A stretch of 64,000 nt of DNA from Lachnospiraceae bacterium GAM79 (GTDB lineage: Bacteria > Bacillota > Clostridia > Lachnospirales > Lachnospiraceae): assembly GCA_003584705.1 (NCBI GenBank), contig AP018536.1:1302001-1366000 (forward strand). The letters run 5' to 3'. The notes beneath the pieces were generated by a model that saw only the letters and a program-made list of their open reading frames with translations, was not told the origin of the DNA and ran no database searches. Positions within the stretch are counted from its first letter, which is position 1, and each line of letters starts with the position of its first letter. Both the position numbers and the translations under genes were made by a program. Below are positions 52,092 to 60,055 of the stretch, piece by piece.

Positions 52092-53858
52092 ATGAAGAAA
52101 TTTTTAGAAATGCTGACAGAGGAAATGCAGCAGGCATTTACCGCAGCAGGCTATGACGGAAGCTTAGGAAAAGTAATGCTTTCCAACCGTCCTGACCTGT
52201 GCGAATATCAGTGTAACGGCGCCATGGCGGGAGCCAAGCTGTATAAAAAAGCCCCCATCATGATCGCAAACGACGTGGCAGAGCAGTTAAAAGACAGCAA
52301 GGTATTTTCCGAAGTGGTGGCAGTAGCCCCCGGATTTCTGAACCTGAAGGTCAGCGAGGCATTTTTGCTCACTTATTTACAGGGCATGGAGGCAAATGAA
52401 AAATTCGGTCTCGAGAAACCCGAACATCCCAAGAAGATCATTATCGACTACGGAGGACCCAATGTGGCAAAACCCCTGCATGTGGGACATTTGCGTTCCG
52501 CAGTGATTGGTGAGAGCGTAAAGCGTATCAGCCGTTATGTGGGACATGAGGTTATCGGTGATGTGCATCTGGGTGACTGGGGATTACAGATGGGTCTGGT
52601 CATCACCGGTTTACAGGAGAGACAGCCGGAACTGGTATATTTTGATGAGAACTACGCCGGGGAATATCCCGAGGAAGCTCCGTTTACCATCAGTGAACTG
52701 GAGGAAATCTATCCCGCAGCCAGCGCCAAGTCCAAGGAAGATCCCGAGTACAAGGCAAAGGCCATGGAAGCAACCTTCAAATTACAGAGCGGTGTCAGAG
52801 GATATCGTGCTCTGTGGAAGCACATTATCAATGTGTCTGTGAACGACCTGAAGAAGAATTATTCCAAATTAAACGTAGAATTCGATCTGTGGAAGGGAGA
52901 GAGCGATGTCCATGACATCATCCCGGAGATGGTCGCTTATATGAAGGACAACGGCTATGCACACTTAAGTGAGGGTGCGTTGGTAGTGGATGTCAAGGAA
53001 GATACCGACACCAAGGAGATCCCTCCCTGCATGATCTTAAAGTCCGACGGGGCCTCTCTGTACAATACCACAGACCTGGCTACTATTATGGAGCGTATGA
53101 AGCTGTATCATCCCGACGAGCTGATCTACGTGGTGGACAAGCGTCAGGAATTGTACTTCGAGCAGGTATTCCGCTGTGCCCGCAAGACGAAATTGGTAGA
53201 ACCCGAGACCGAGCTGAAGTTCTTGGGCTTCGGTACCATGAACGGCAAGGATGGCAAACCCTTCAAGACCAGACAGGGCGGTGTTATGCGTCTCGAGAAC
53301 CTGATCAAGGATACCCAGGATGAGATGTACAAAAAGATCAAGGAAGGCCGCGATATGGAAGATGCCGAGGCGAGAAAGGTAGCGGACGTGGTAGCTATCT
53401 CCGCGTTAAAATACGGTGATCTGTCCAATCAGGCATCCAAGGATTATGTTTTTGATATCGACCGTTTCACCTCCTTCGAGGGAGATACCGGCCCCTACAT
53501 CCTGTATACCATTGTGCGAATCAAGTCTATTTTGAATAAATACAAGGAGCAGGGCGGAGACCTGACCGCTGTAAAATTACAGCAGCCCGGTAATGCGTCC
53601 GAGAAAGAGCTTGCCATGGAACTGGCACAGTTCAATACCATGATCGCTACCGCTGGAGAAGAACTGGCACCCCATAAGGTATGTGCCTATATTTACGATC
53701 TTGCCAATGCGTTCAACCACTTCTACCATGAGACCAAGATCTTAGGTGAAGAGAATGAGGAGCGTAAGCAGGGACTGGTAGCACTTTTAGTGCTGACCAG
53801 AGATATCCTGGAGACCTGTATTGATATGCTGGGATTCGAAGCTCCGGAGAAAATGTAA
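52092..53858 (+). CDS. argS: Arginyl-tRNA synthetase
   Basis: A 588-residue class I synthetase. The HIGH motif is PNVAKPLHVGHLRSAVIGES; LHLGDWG follows. The KMSK loop is replaced by FKTRQGGVMRLENL, as in the many ArgRS that lack canonical KMSK. The C-terminal anticodon-binding domain is present (YDLANAFNHFYHETKIL). ATG 52092 is used; a TTG at 52083 is in frame but closer than ideal to GAGGA. Confidence 0.95.
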   Translation: MKKFLEMLTEEMQQAFTAAGYDGSLGKVMLSNRPDLCEYQCNGAMAGAKLYKKAPIMIANDVAEQLKDSKVFSEVVAVAPGFLNLKVSEAFLLTYLQGMEANEKFGLEKPEHPKKIIIDYGGPNVAKPLHVGHLRSAVIGESVKRISRYVGHEVIGDVHLGDWGLQMGLVITGLQERQPELVYFDENYAGEYPEEAPFTISELEEIYPAASAKSKEDPEYKAKAMEATFKLQSGVRGYRALWKHIINVSVNDLKKNYSKLNVEFDLWKGESDVHDIIPEMVAYMKDNGYAHLSEGALVVDVKEDTDTKEIPPCMILKSDGASLYNTTDLATIMERMKLYHPDELIYVVDKRQELYFEQVFRCARKTKLVEPETELKFLGFGTMNGKDGKPFKTRQGGVMRLENLIKDTQDEMYKKIKEGRDMEDAEARKVADVVAISALKYGDLSNQASKDYVFDIDRFTSFEGDTGPYILYTIVRIKSILNKYKEQGGDLTAVKLQQPGNASEKELAMELAQFNTMIATAGEELAPHKVCAYIYDLANAFNHFYHETKILGEENEERKQGLVALLVLTRDILETCIDMLGFEAPEKM

Positions 53859-53867
53859 TAAAAATAA

Positions 53868-53990
53868 TATCTATTTAGTAAACCCGCTGAAAAACGGGGA
53901 CACAAAGCCAGATGGGTCTAAGGTCTGAACATAGAGAAAAATCAGACTATGACAGCCGGTTGCAGCAGATTCCTGAGTGTAGGGGAGTAT
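53868..53990 (+). ncRNA. Cyclic di-GMP-I (GEMM) riboswitch
   Basis: Conserved GEMM-I elements occur in order: AAACCCG...CGGGGACACAAAGCCA (P2 stem and GNRA-receptor strand), GGGTCTAAGGTCTGA...TCAGACTATGACAGCCGG (P3) and TTGC. Compare the family core GGACGCAAAGCCA, GGGTCTAAGG, ATGgCAGCCGGgTTGC. It lies between argS and the broken hybrid kinase, with a terminator just after it. P1 limits are approximate. Confidence 0.8.
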
Positions 53991-54000
53991 GTTTATCGTG

Positions 54001-54038
54001 AGCCGTCTGTCAGTGCACATTTTTGGCAGACGGCTTTT
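54001..54038 (+). terminator. Terminator of the c-di-GMP riboswitch
   Basis: AGCCGTCTG (54001-54009) and CAGACGGCT (54027-54035) form a perfect stem followed by TTTT. It is the likely expression platform; the preceding bases GAGCCGTC could compete with the aptamer. Confidence 0.75.
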
Positions 54039-54062
54039 ATTGTGCCGTAGAAGGGGAAAACG

Positions 54063-55729
54063 ATGTCTTTAAACTATGAGCAGAACGAAAATGACATCCT
54101 GAATAAATTATTGCCGGAATATAGACAGCATTCTGTACAAAGAAAAAGCAATCCAGAAGCAGTTACAGGACACATTGGAGAAAGTGAAGCTGAGTAACGA
54201 GATCATTTCCTCCATCGCCAGAACTTACCAGTATATTTCACGGATCGATATTCAGGCAGATTATTTCGAAGAGATCAATAACCGGGATACCGAGCATCTG
54301 AAGTTCACGAAATCGGGAAAGCTGTCGGAAAGCAATGAAAAGGTATGCAGACAATACGTGGCGGAGGAGTATCAGGAGGCATTTTTCAAATTTGTGGATC
54401 TGAAGACCCTGCCGGAACGCATGAAGAATGAAGAGACGTTAGTCCTAGAATACCGGATGAAGGATGGCGACTGGCACAGACTCCGTTTTGTGGAAAAAAA
54501 GAGAGACGAAAACGGTGTACTGACCCATGTGCTCTGCCTGATCCGCAGCATCAGCGATACCAAGAAGTGGGAACATGAACTGATGTATCAGGTGGAGGAA
54601 GCCAGGAAGGCAGCAGCTTTGAAGGCCCGTTTCCTGTCAAATATGAGTCATGATATCCGGACACCCATGAATGGCATTATCGGCACGCTGAATCTGGCAA
54701 ACCGTTATCCGGATGATCTGGAGGTACAGAGAAAGTGCCGGGAACAGATCATGACTTCATCGAAGTATCTGGTCTCTATCGTGAATGATATTCTGGATAT
54801 GAACAAACTGGAGTCGGGAGGTGTAGTGGAACAGGAGATTCCGTTTAATCTGGCAGAACTGCTGAACCGGGTTAACCTCGGCAAGCAGAAGCAGGCGGCA
54901 GAAAAGAATGTGGAATATATTGTTGACTGGGAACAGAGTGATATCCGCCATATGGATCTGGCAGGGAATCCAATCTATGTGGAGAGACTGCTGACCAATA
55001 TTTCTGATAATGCGGTTAAATTTACCGGACCGGGCGGCAGTGTGCGTGTCTGGTGTGCAGAAAAATATGCGGACGAGGAGCGGGTAGTCTATGAATTCGG
55101 CTGTGCCGATACTGGTATCGGCATGAGTGAAACCTTTCTGGAACATGCTTTTGAACCGTTCACGCAGGAGAATGAGACCAGCAGATCCAGGTACGAAGGC
55201 ACAGGACTGGGACTTGCCATTGCAAAGAAAATCGTGGACAGGCTGGATGGAGACATTGCCATAGAGAGTAAAAAAGGCGTCGGAACTACTGTGACCATGA
55301 CACTTCCGTTCAAAATCGGGGAACCGGTGGAGAAGGAGAAGAACGTAAACTATGAGGAAATCCCGGTGGAAGGTCTGCGGGCGCTGTTAGCAGAGGACAA
55401 TGAACTCAACATGGAGATCACAAAATTCATGCTGGAGGATTACGGGATCCACGTAGAGTGCGCTGCAGACGGAGAAGAGGCGGTACAAAAGTTCAAAAAT
55501 CTGAGCTGGGATATTACGATGTGATTTTCATGGACATTATGATGCCGAAGCTAAATGGCTGGGATGCCACCCGCAGGATCCGGTCCATGAAACGGTCGGA
55601 TGCCGGAAATGTCCCCATCATTGCCATGAGCGCCAATGCCTTTGCGGAAGACATTATCAACAGCCGATGGATGAAAAGAAGCTGTTGGAAACAGTGAAGG
55701 AATGCATTATGTTCCGGGACCATTCCTGA
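54063..55729 (+). pseudogene. Hybrid histidine kinase with receiver domain, broken
   Basis: Three lesions break one gene. The start is ATG 54063 after GGGGAAAACG, reading MSLNYEQNENDILNKLLPE. Near 54115-54122 the frame shifts by one base to IDSILYKEKAIQKQLQDTLE, which leads into a PAS-like region (DIQADYFEEI, EYRMKDGDWHRLRF), H-box SNMSHDIRTPMNGIIGT, N-box NISDNAVKFTGPGG, G-boxes DTGIGMS and GTGLGLAIAKKI, then a receiver (RALLAEDNELNMEI). At about 55500 the frame shifts again to YYDVIFMDIMMPKLNGW and NVPIIAMSANAFAEDI. Near 55663-55668 about ten residues are missing before PMDEKKLLETV in another frame, ending 55729. The longest intact frame is 54175-55524 (449 residues). It lies behind a c-di-GMP riboswitch. 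Confidence 0.8.
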
Positions 55730-55753
55730 AGAAACAGCATAGAAACAGCCTAG

Positions 55754-55783
55754 AAAAGGGCAGAGGATATCCTCTGTCCTTTT
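55754..55783 (+). terminator. Terminator after the hybrid kinase
   Basis: AAAGGGCAGAGGA and TCCTCTGTCCTTT form a near-perfect stem with a very short loop, followed by TTCC. Confidence 0.6.
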
Positions 55784-55912
55784 CCTATATTAGGATGACT
55801 TATCGTGCAACATTACGTACTGAAAATGGTGGGACAACCGGATATAATAGCTACAAAGACAGGAGTTTTTTCTGTGAAGCATGTGGCCTACATTATGGAA
55901 AGGAGAAAAATT

Positions 55913-56134
55913 ATGATTTCATTTATATTGTGTCTGTTGCTGTTAACCATTTTATTCGGAATCGCATATAAGATTACCGGGGCAATTTTAAAGGCCTGTG
56001 TGTGGCTGCTGATCCTGTTGCCCATCGGCCTCATCCTGTCGGGCGTGGGAGTGATCTTCTGCTGTACAATCATTTTAATACCGGTAGGGATCGGAATTAT
56101 CAAGGCCGGGATCCGGATGATATTGCCGGGGTAA
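55913..56134 (+). CDS. Small membrane protein, 73 residues
   Basis: A very hydrophobic protein with two or three segments (ISFILCLLLLTILFGIA, VWLLILLPIGLILSGVGVI) and few charges. The start at 55913 follows AAAGGAGAAAAATT. I do not recognise a family; it may be a short stress-induced membrane protein. Confidence 0.55.
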   Translation: MISFILCLLLLTILFGIAYKITGAILKACVWLLILLPIGLILSGVGVIFCCTIILIPVGIGIIKAGIRMILPG

Positions 56135-56248
56135 AGAAATAAAATGATAACAGACTGCCTGATGTGTGGTAAAATAAAGTTATCGCATATCAGGCAGTTT
56201 CATTATTATTGATATATAGTATTGATAAATCAGGAAAGGTGATGGCAT

Positions 56249-56473
56249 ATGGAGATCAAAAGTATACTGATCAAAGATACAACGAGAGAAGAGCGGATCC
56301 GCATTATACAGGAGGGTTTGAACCAGTGCGGTGGAGCCTGTGACTTCTGCAACGGTTGTGATAATCTGGGCGGTGGTTCCGTGGATACATTTTATGAACC
56401 GTACATTAACGGGGAGAAGGAACTGCGGCAGTTGAATGAGGAATACAGAAGCAACATGGGACTGGTGAGATAG
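56249..56473 (+). CDS. Small Cys-rich protein, 74 residues
   Basis: Contains the cluster CGGACDFCNGCDNLGGG in a hydrophilic background, suggesting metal or iron-sulfur binding. The start has AAAGGTGATGG upstream. Ten bases separate it from the next Cys-rich gene, so they are probably co-transcribed. Family not recognised. Confidence 0.6.
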   Translation: MEIKSILIKDTTREERIRIIQEGLNQCGGACDFCNGCDNLGGGSVDTFYEPYINGEKELRQLNEEYRSNMGLVR

Positions 56474-56483
56474 GAGACGGGCT

Positions 56484-56735
56484 ATGTTTTTCATACCGTG
56501 TATTAAGTGGAATAAGCACTATTATGTGCGGACAAGCTGCTGTAATACGCTGTATGAACTGGATCCGGAGATGGGAAAGGCCATTGCCCGGGGAGAGCAG
56601 GTACTGATTCGCCCGGAGCATTTGCAGAGAATTTCAAAAGTGACCTATGGGTATAACTATAAACATTGCAATTACTGTGGGTATGAGACAGCAGAAAATT
56701 TTGAGTATTGCCCAAAGTGCGGTAAGAAATTTTAA
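56484..56735 (+). CDS. Zinc-ribbon protein, 83 residues
   Basis: The C-terminus HCNYCGYETAENFEYCPKCG is a zinc ribbon with two CxxC knuckles; the N-terminal half has PCIKWNKHYYVRTSCC, possibly a second metal site. GGAGACGG precedes the start. Such short zinc-ribbon proteins often bind nucleic acid or serve as chaperone modules; role unknown. Confidence 0.65.
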   Translation: MFFIPCIKWNKHYYVRTSCCNTLYELDPEMGKAIARGEQVLIRPEHLQRISKVTYGYNYKHCNYCGYETAENFEYCPKCGKKF

Positions 56736-56779
56736 AAGCGAGAGGGGACGTGAATCTGTCTCGATTTCAAAAGGGAGTG

Positions 56780-57109
56780 TTACTCACAAGGACCATTGTC
56801 TTTCCAGGCACCTTTCCATTTTGGTTTTTCTGTGGAACGTTTTGGTAGATTCATAGTGTTCATCAGGCGGTCCACTCTGCCGAGACTGATGTTTATGCCA
56901 TAATCACGTTCTAATACACGACGGATCTTGTAAGCACCAAGAGAGTTATCGTAATCAGTATAGATTTGTAAAAGGTGCTTACGAATCAACGGATTTTCTT
57001 TTGTACGAGGTGCTAAATCTGAATAAAAGTGCTTGTAATAAGTACTGCGATTTATGCGAAGAACTCGACAAAGAGTTTTGATATCGTATTGATGACGCAG
57101 CTTATGCAC
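56780..57109 (-). pseudogene. IS3 OrfB fragment (transposase N-terminal part)
   Basis: The 109 residues correspond to the HTH_21-like N-terminal part of IS3/IS150 OrfB (CRVLRINRSTYYKHF, DYGINISLGRVDRLMN). The frame ends before the rve catalytic domain with its DDE residues, so no functional transposase can be made. Confidence 0.85.
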
Positions 57110-57114
57110 GGCAT

Positions 57115-57396
57115 CTAATCGTTGCTTGAGTGTGGCGTGAATATGGCAATCGCTTTTTTTAGTATTTGGTTTTCTTCTTCCAGCTGAGCCATACGTTTTT
57201 GAAGCTCTTTCACCTGCTTTGCAGTAAGAACTTCACCGTCATCAGTTTCAACAGTTGAATACTGTTTGACCCATCTGGAAAGAGCAGTTTGAGATACGCC
57301 GTACTCTTTGATAAGAGAGGCCTGAGTTTTACCATTGTGGTAAAGCTCAACGAGGGTTCGTTTGAAATCCTCATCGTAATGTTGTTTTGTGGACAT
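57115..57396 (-). CDS. IS3 OrfA (HTH transposase subunit)
   Basis: A 93-residue protein: helix-turn-helix (TQASLIKEYGVSQTALSRWV) followed by a leucine-zipper-like coiled coil (VKELQKRMAQLEEENQILKK). On the coding strand CTAAAAAAAGCG near the end (57149-57160) is a typical slippery heptamer for the -1 frameshift that makes OrfAB. AAAGGAGGT precedes the start. Complete but orphaned by OrfB truncation. Confidence 0.88.
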   Translation of the reverse strand: MSTKQHYDEDFKRTLVELYHNGKTQASLIKEYGVSQTALSRWVKQYSTVETDDGEVLTAKQVKELQKRMAQLEEENQILKKAIAIFTPHSSND

Positions 57397-57484
57397 AAAA
57401 GATACCTCCTTTTGGTGTCTATGTTAATAGTAAGTCTATTTAACCAATGTGTCCACTTTTATAAGTATAATGCAGGTAGTACAC

Positions 57485-58213
57485 ATGATAAGAATTGCTG
57501 TTTGTGATGATGAAAATGTAATTGTGAATCAGATAGAGCATATAATTTCTGAAGTATGCAAGCGGGAAAGCATTCCCGTGAATATTGATGTTTTTTACAG
57601 TGGTAGGGAACTCAAAAGGCAGGTTACATCAGGAACAAAGTATGACATCATCTTTTTGGATATTCAGATGAAGGGTGGCGATGGCATCACTGCGGCTGAA
57701 AATATACGGAAGGTGGATGATAATGTACTTCTGATTTATGTATCAGGCTATGATAAATATATGATGGAATTGTTCCGGTTGGATGTATTTGGATTTATAA
57801 AGAAACCAATCGATGAGGAGATATTGACAAAGACATTTCTGGAAACTTATCAGAGAGTCTGCAGTAAAATGGTCTATTTTACCTTTTCTTATAAGCATGA
57901 AGAATATAAAATTCTATGTAAAGAGATTTTATACTTTGAAAGCAATGTCAGGAAAGTTACAATATATACGCAAAACGGGGAGCATTACACATTTAACGGG
58001 AAACTGTCAGAGATAGAACAAAAAATGTCAGATGGAAAAATACCTTTTTTGAGAGTACATCAGTCTTATCTGGTAAATTATTATTTGATTAGATCAAGGA
58101 CAAAAATAGAAATAACGTTGGTAAATGGGAAGAAACTGCCTATAAGCGAAGAACGGCAGAAATACTTTAACCAACAATACAGCCATCTTCTGGGAGGGGA
58201 AATCAATGTATAA
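57485..58213 (+). CDS. agrA: AgrA-type LytTR response regulator
   Basis: A 242-residue regulator: receiver IRIAVCDDENVIVNQIEH with phospho-acceptor Asp59 in IIFLDIQMKGGDG and Lys in GFIKKPID, then a LytTR DNA-binding domain (YKILCKEILYFESNVRKVTI, FLRVHQSYLVN). It is encoded just before an AgrC-like kinase (8-base overlap) and an AgrD/AgrB pair, which supports the AgrA call. LytTR proteins bind pairs of 9-10 bp direct repeats 21 bp apart; such repeats lie before agrD. The start is 57485; the IS3 remnant ends 29 bases upstream. Confidence 0.85.
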   Translation: MIRIAVCDDENVIVNQIEHIISEVCKRESIPVNIDVFYSGRELKRQVTSGTKYDIIFLDIQMKGGDGITAAENIRKVDDNVLLIYVSGYDKYMMELFRLDVFGFIKKPIDEEILTKTFLETYQRVCSKMVYFTFSYKHEEYKILCKEILYFESNVRKVTIYTQNGEHYTFNGKLSEIEQKMSDGKIPFLRVHQSYLVNYYLIRSRTKIEITLVNGKKLPISEERQKYFNQQYSHLLGGEINV

Positions 58214-59492
58214 TCAAATAGAAGATATTCTATTAAATATTTCTATTGTTATCGCAACCGTATGGATTGTAAAAAGATTTTGGGGAAGCTTTTTTGAAGA
58301 AAAGCAGAATAGTATACTTTCTGTTTCTCTGTGGATTGTTTATTGCATATTCCAATTTTTCTTTGGTTATCATAATGGGCGCCTGCAAATTTTTGCAACC
58401 ATTCTGAACATTTTACTGATTCTGTCCATAGCGATGGTTGCCTACCAAAGCCGTGGAAAGGAAAAATACTTTTTATTGGCTACATTCTATGCAGGCTGGT
58501 CGTTGATTGAGGTCTTTGTCTTTTCCCTAATCAATAGCTTTGACATAGGGGAAAGCCAGCAAAGGGATATTATTGGGTTGGTATTATCGAACATCCTGAT
58601 GATCCTTTCTGTATATGCACTGTCGATGGTGGCAGAAAAAAGAAAGGAGAGTCCGGTACCGGGAAAATATTATTTTTTTCTCCTGTTGGTGCCAGTGGGA
58701 AGCATAGTCATTGCGATCAATGAATTTTGCTCAGAAGGAAAGTCCTTTTTTGCTGTTATCACTATCAGCATTCTTATCTTATTTAATGTCATTATTTTTG
58801 AATTGTATGTAAAAATAAATAAAGTTTTTGCTTATGAAAAAGAACATACAGTTTATGCCCAGCAATTTGATATGATCGAAAAAATTACGGTATCGCAAAA
58901 AAAGATGTTGGAGGAATTTTATGAGGACAGGCACAATCTGCTGAATAAACTTATTGTTTTAAAAAACAGCGTTGAAAACAGTGATAAAGAGTCTGTAATC
59001 AGAAACCTGAATCAGATTATCAAAAACAGCAATATTTCCGAAAACATTTCCAATACCGGCAACAGTACCATTGATTGTCTGATTAATTTCAAATATGCCG
59101 TTGCTAAGGAATACGGGATTACATTTCAGTTAAAAATATTTATTCCAGAGGAGCTTTCCATGGAACCATGTGATATTGGCATAGCACTGGGAAATGCACT
59201 GGATAATGCAATAGAAGCTGTCCGGGACTGCAGGCAGCACCAAAAGGTGATAGAAATATCCATGGGAGTGAAAAAGCAGGCGCTGGTCATGCTGATAAAG
59301 AATCCATATGAGCATGTCTTAAAAAACGACAGAAGCGGAAAATATCAATCCACAAAAACAGAAAGCGGCAGACATGGATATGGATTAAATTCCATAGCAA
59401 GAATTGCAGAAAAGTACCAGGGCGAAATTCTAGTGGAAGCACAGGATTCTGTATTTTGCCTGACCGTTGTTATGAATTTGCCGGAAAATTGA
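58206..59492 (+). CDS. agrC: AgrC-type receptor histidine kinase (GHKL)
   Basis: A 428-residue kinase: six hydrophobic segments in the first 200 residues (for example FWGSFFEEKQNSILS start, LLVPVGSIVIAI), the H-box YEDRHNLLNKLIVLKNS, N-box DIGIALGNALDNAIEAV and a GHKL-type GRHGYGLNSIARIAEKY. This architecture is that of AgrC, the receptor for cyclic autoinducing peptides. It overlaps agrA by 8 bases. Its last 30 codons' bases and the following 55 bases are duplicated 320 bp downstream. The TGA stop lies inside a TTGACA repeat of the presumed operator. Confidence 0.85.
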   Translation: MYNQIEDILLNISIVIATVWIVKRFWGSFFEEKQNSILSVSLWIVYCIFQFFFGYHNGRLQIFATILNILLILSIAMVAYQSRGKEKYFLLATFYAGWSLIEVFVFSLINSFDIGESQQRDIIGLVLSNILMILSVYALSMVAEKRKESPVPGKYYFFLLLVPVGSIVIAINEFCSEGKSFFAVITISILILFNVIIFELYVKINKVFAYEKEHTVYAQQFDMIEKITVSQKKMLEEFYEDRHNLLNKLIVLKNSVENSDKESVIRNLNQIIKNSNISENISNTGNSTIDCLINFKYAVAKEYGITFQLKIFIPEELSMEPCDIGIALGNALDNAIEAVRDCRQHQKVIEISMGVKKQALVMLIKNPYEHVLKNDRSGKYQSTKTESGRHGYGLNSIARIAEKYQGEILVEAQDSVFCLTVVMNLPEN

Positions 59493-59547
59493 CAGCTATT
59501 GCCGTATTTTTGACATATTAGGGATTATTTTGAGGGGAATATGATAC
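59461..59547. repeat. Duplicated agrC tail and operator, copy 1
   Basis: An 87-base segment beginning TGACCGTTGT recurs at 59781-59867 with only a handful of differences, exactly 320 bp downstream. It includes the agrC 3' end and TTGACA at 59489 and 59510 (21 bp apart). Confidence 0.9.
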
Positions 59548-59579
59548 CTGACTTTGGGAGTTGAATCTTAAAATATGGT

Positions 59580-59619
59580 GCTAAGCCACGGATTAAAACC
59601 TGTGGCTTAGCATTTTTTC
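59580..59619 (+). terminator. Terminator after agrC
   Basis: GCTAAGCCAC and GTGGCTTAGC (59580-59589 and 59602-59611) form a perfect 10-bp stem followed by ATTTTTTC. Confidence 0.85.
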
Positions 59620-59780
59620 TGATGTCTCCGTCGTTTAAAAAGTAGGAACTTAACGGCAGGCCGATAAGTGCTGAAAATTCTTTTATAAATTTAGAACCCC
59701 GTGCAAGGTTGATATACTTTCGGTCTGATATTTTACAACTCGGAACTCATGGATAAAATTAAAGATATCCTAAAGACGGA

Positions 59781-59867
59781 TGACCGTTGTCATGAATCTA
59801 CTGGAAAATTGACAGCTATTGCCGTATTTTTGACATATTAGTGATTATCTTGCGGGGAATATGATAT
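59781..59867 (+). promoter_or_regulatory. Duplicated agrC tail and operator, copy 2 (agrD promoter region)
   Basis: The copy still encodes MTVVMNLLEN and a stop, a relic of an agrC 3' end. It carries TTGACA at 59809 and 59830, 21 bp apart, the spacing of LytTR half-sites. A -10 TATGAT lies at 59860-59865 without a proper -35, as in activator-dependent promoters. agrD starts 35 bases later. Between 59620 and 59780 nothing convincing was found. Confidence 0.6.
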
Positions 59868-59902
59868 GATTACAAAAATAGTTCATTAAGGGGGTATACA
59901 TA

Positions 59903-60055
59903 ATGAAGAAAAATGAAAAGAAAACTGTATTAGCAAAAGCATTAACATCCGTTGCTGATGGAATGTTATCAAAAGCTGCAAACAGCAGATGTGCACTCAT
60001 ATACCATCAGCCTAAACAGCCGGAAGAAGTGAGGAAATTCAGGAAAAACAAATAA
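59903..60055 (+). CDS. agrD: AgrD-type autoinducing-peptide precursor, 50 residues
   Basis: A short gene with the AgrD plan: an amphipathic leader (VLAKALTSVADGMLSKAA), the core NSRCALIY with Cys30 able to form a five-residue thiolactone C-A-L-I-Y, and a charged tail with prolines (HQPKQPEEVRKFRKN). AAGGGGGTATACATA supplies the ribosome site. The stop TAA is followed directly by the agrB ATG (TAAATG). AgrB would cut after Tyr34 and cyclise the core; the exported peptide should be sensed by AgrC. The exact N-terminal trim cannot be predicted. Confidence 0.85.
   Translation: MKKNEKKTVLAKALTSVADGMLSKAANSRCALIYHQPKQPEEVRKFRKNK

Larger units (their letters stand above)
56760..57455 (-). mobile_element. 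Truncated IS3-family element
   Basis: Contains a complete OrfA and only the first third of OrfB. The end near 57455 reads TGGACACATTGGTTAAATAG on the minus strand, a typical IS3-type terminus. The opposite end (about 56760) is abrupt, lacks the integrase core and shows no matching repeat. It lies 29 bases from the agrA start codon. Confidence 0.8.
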
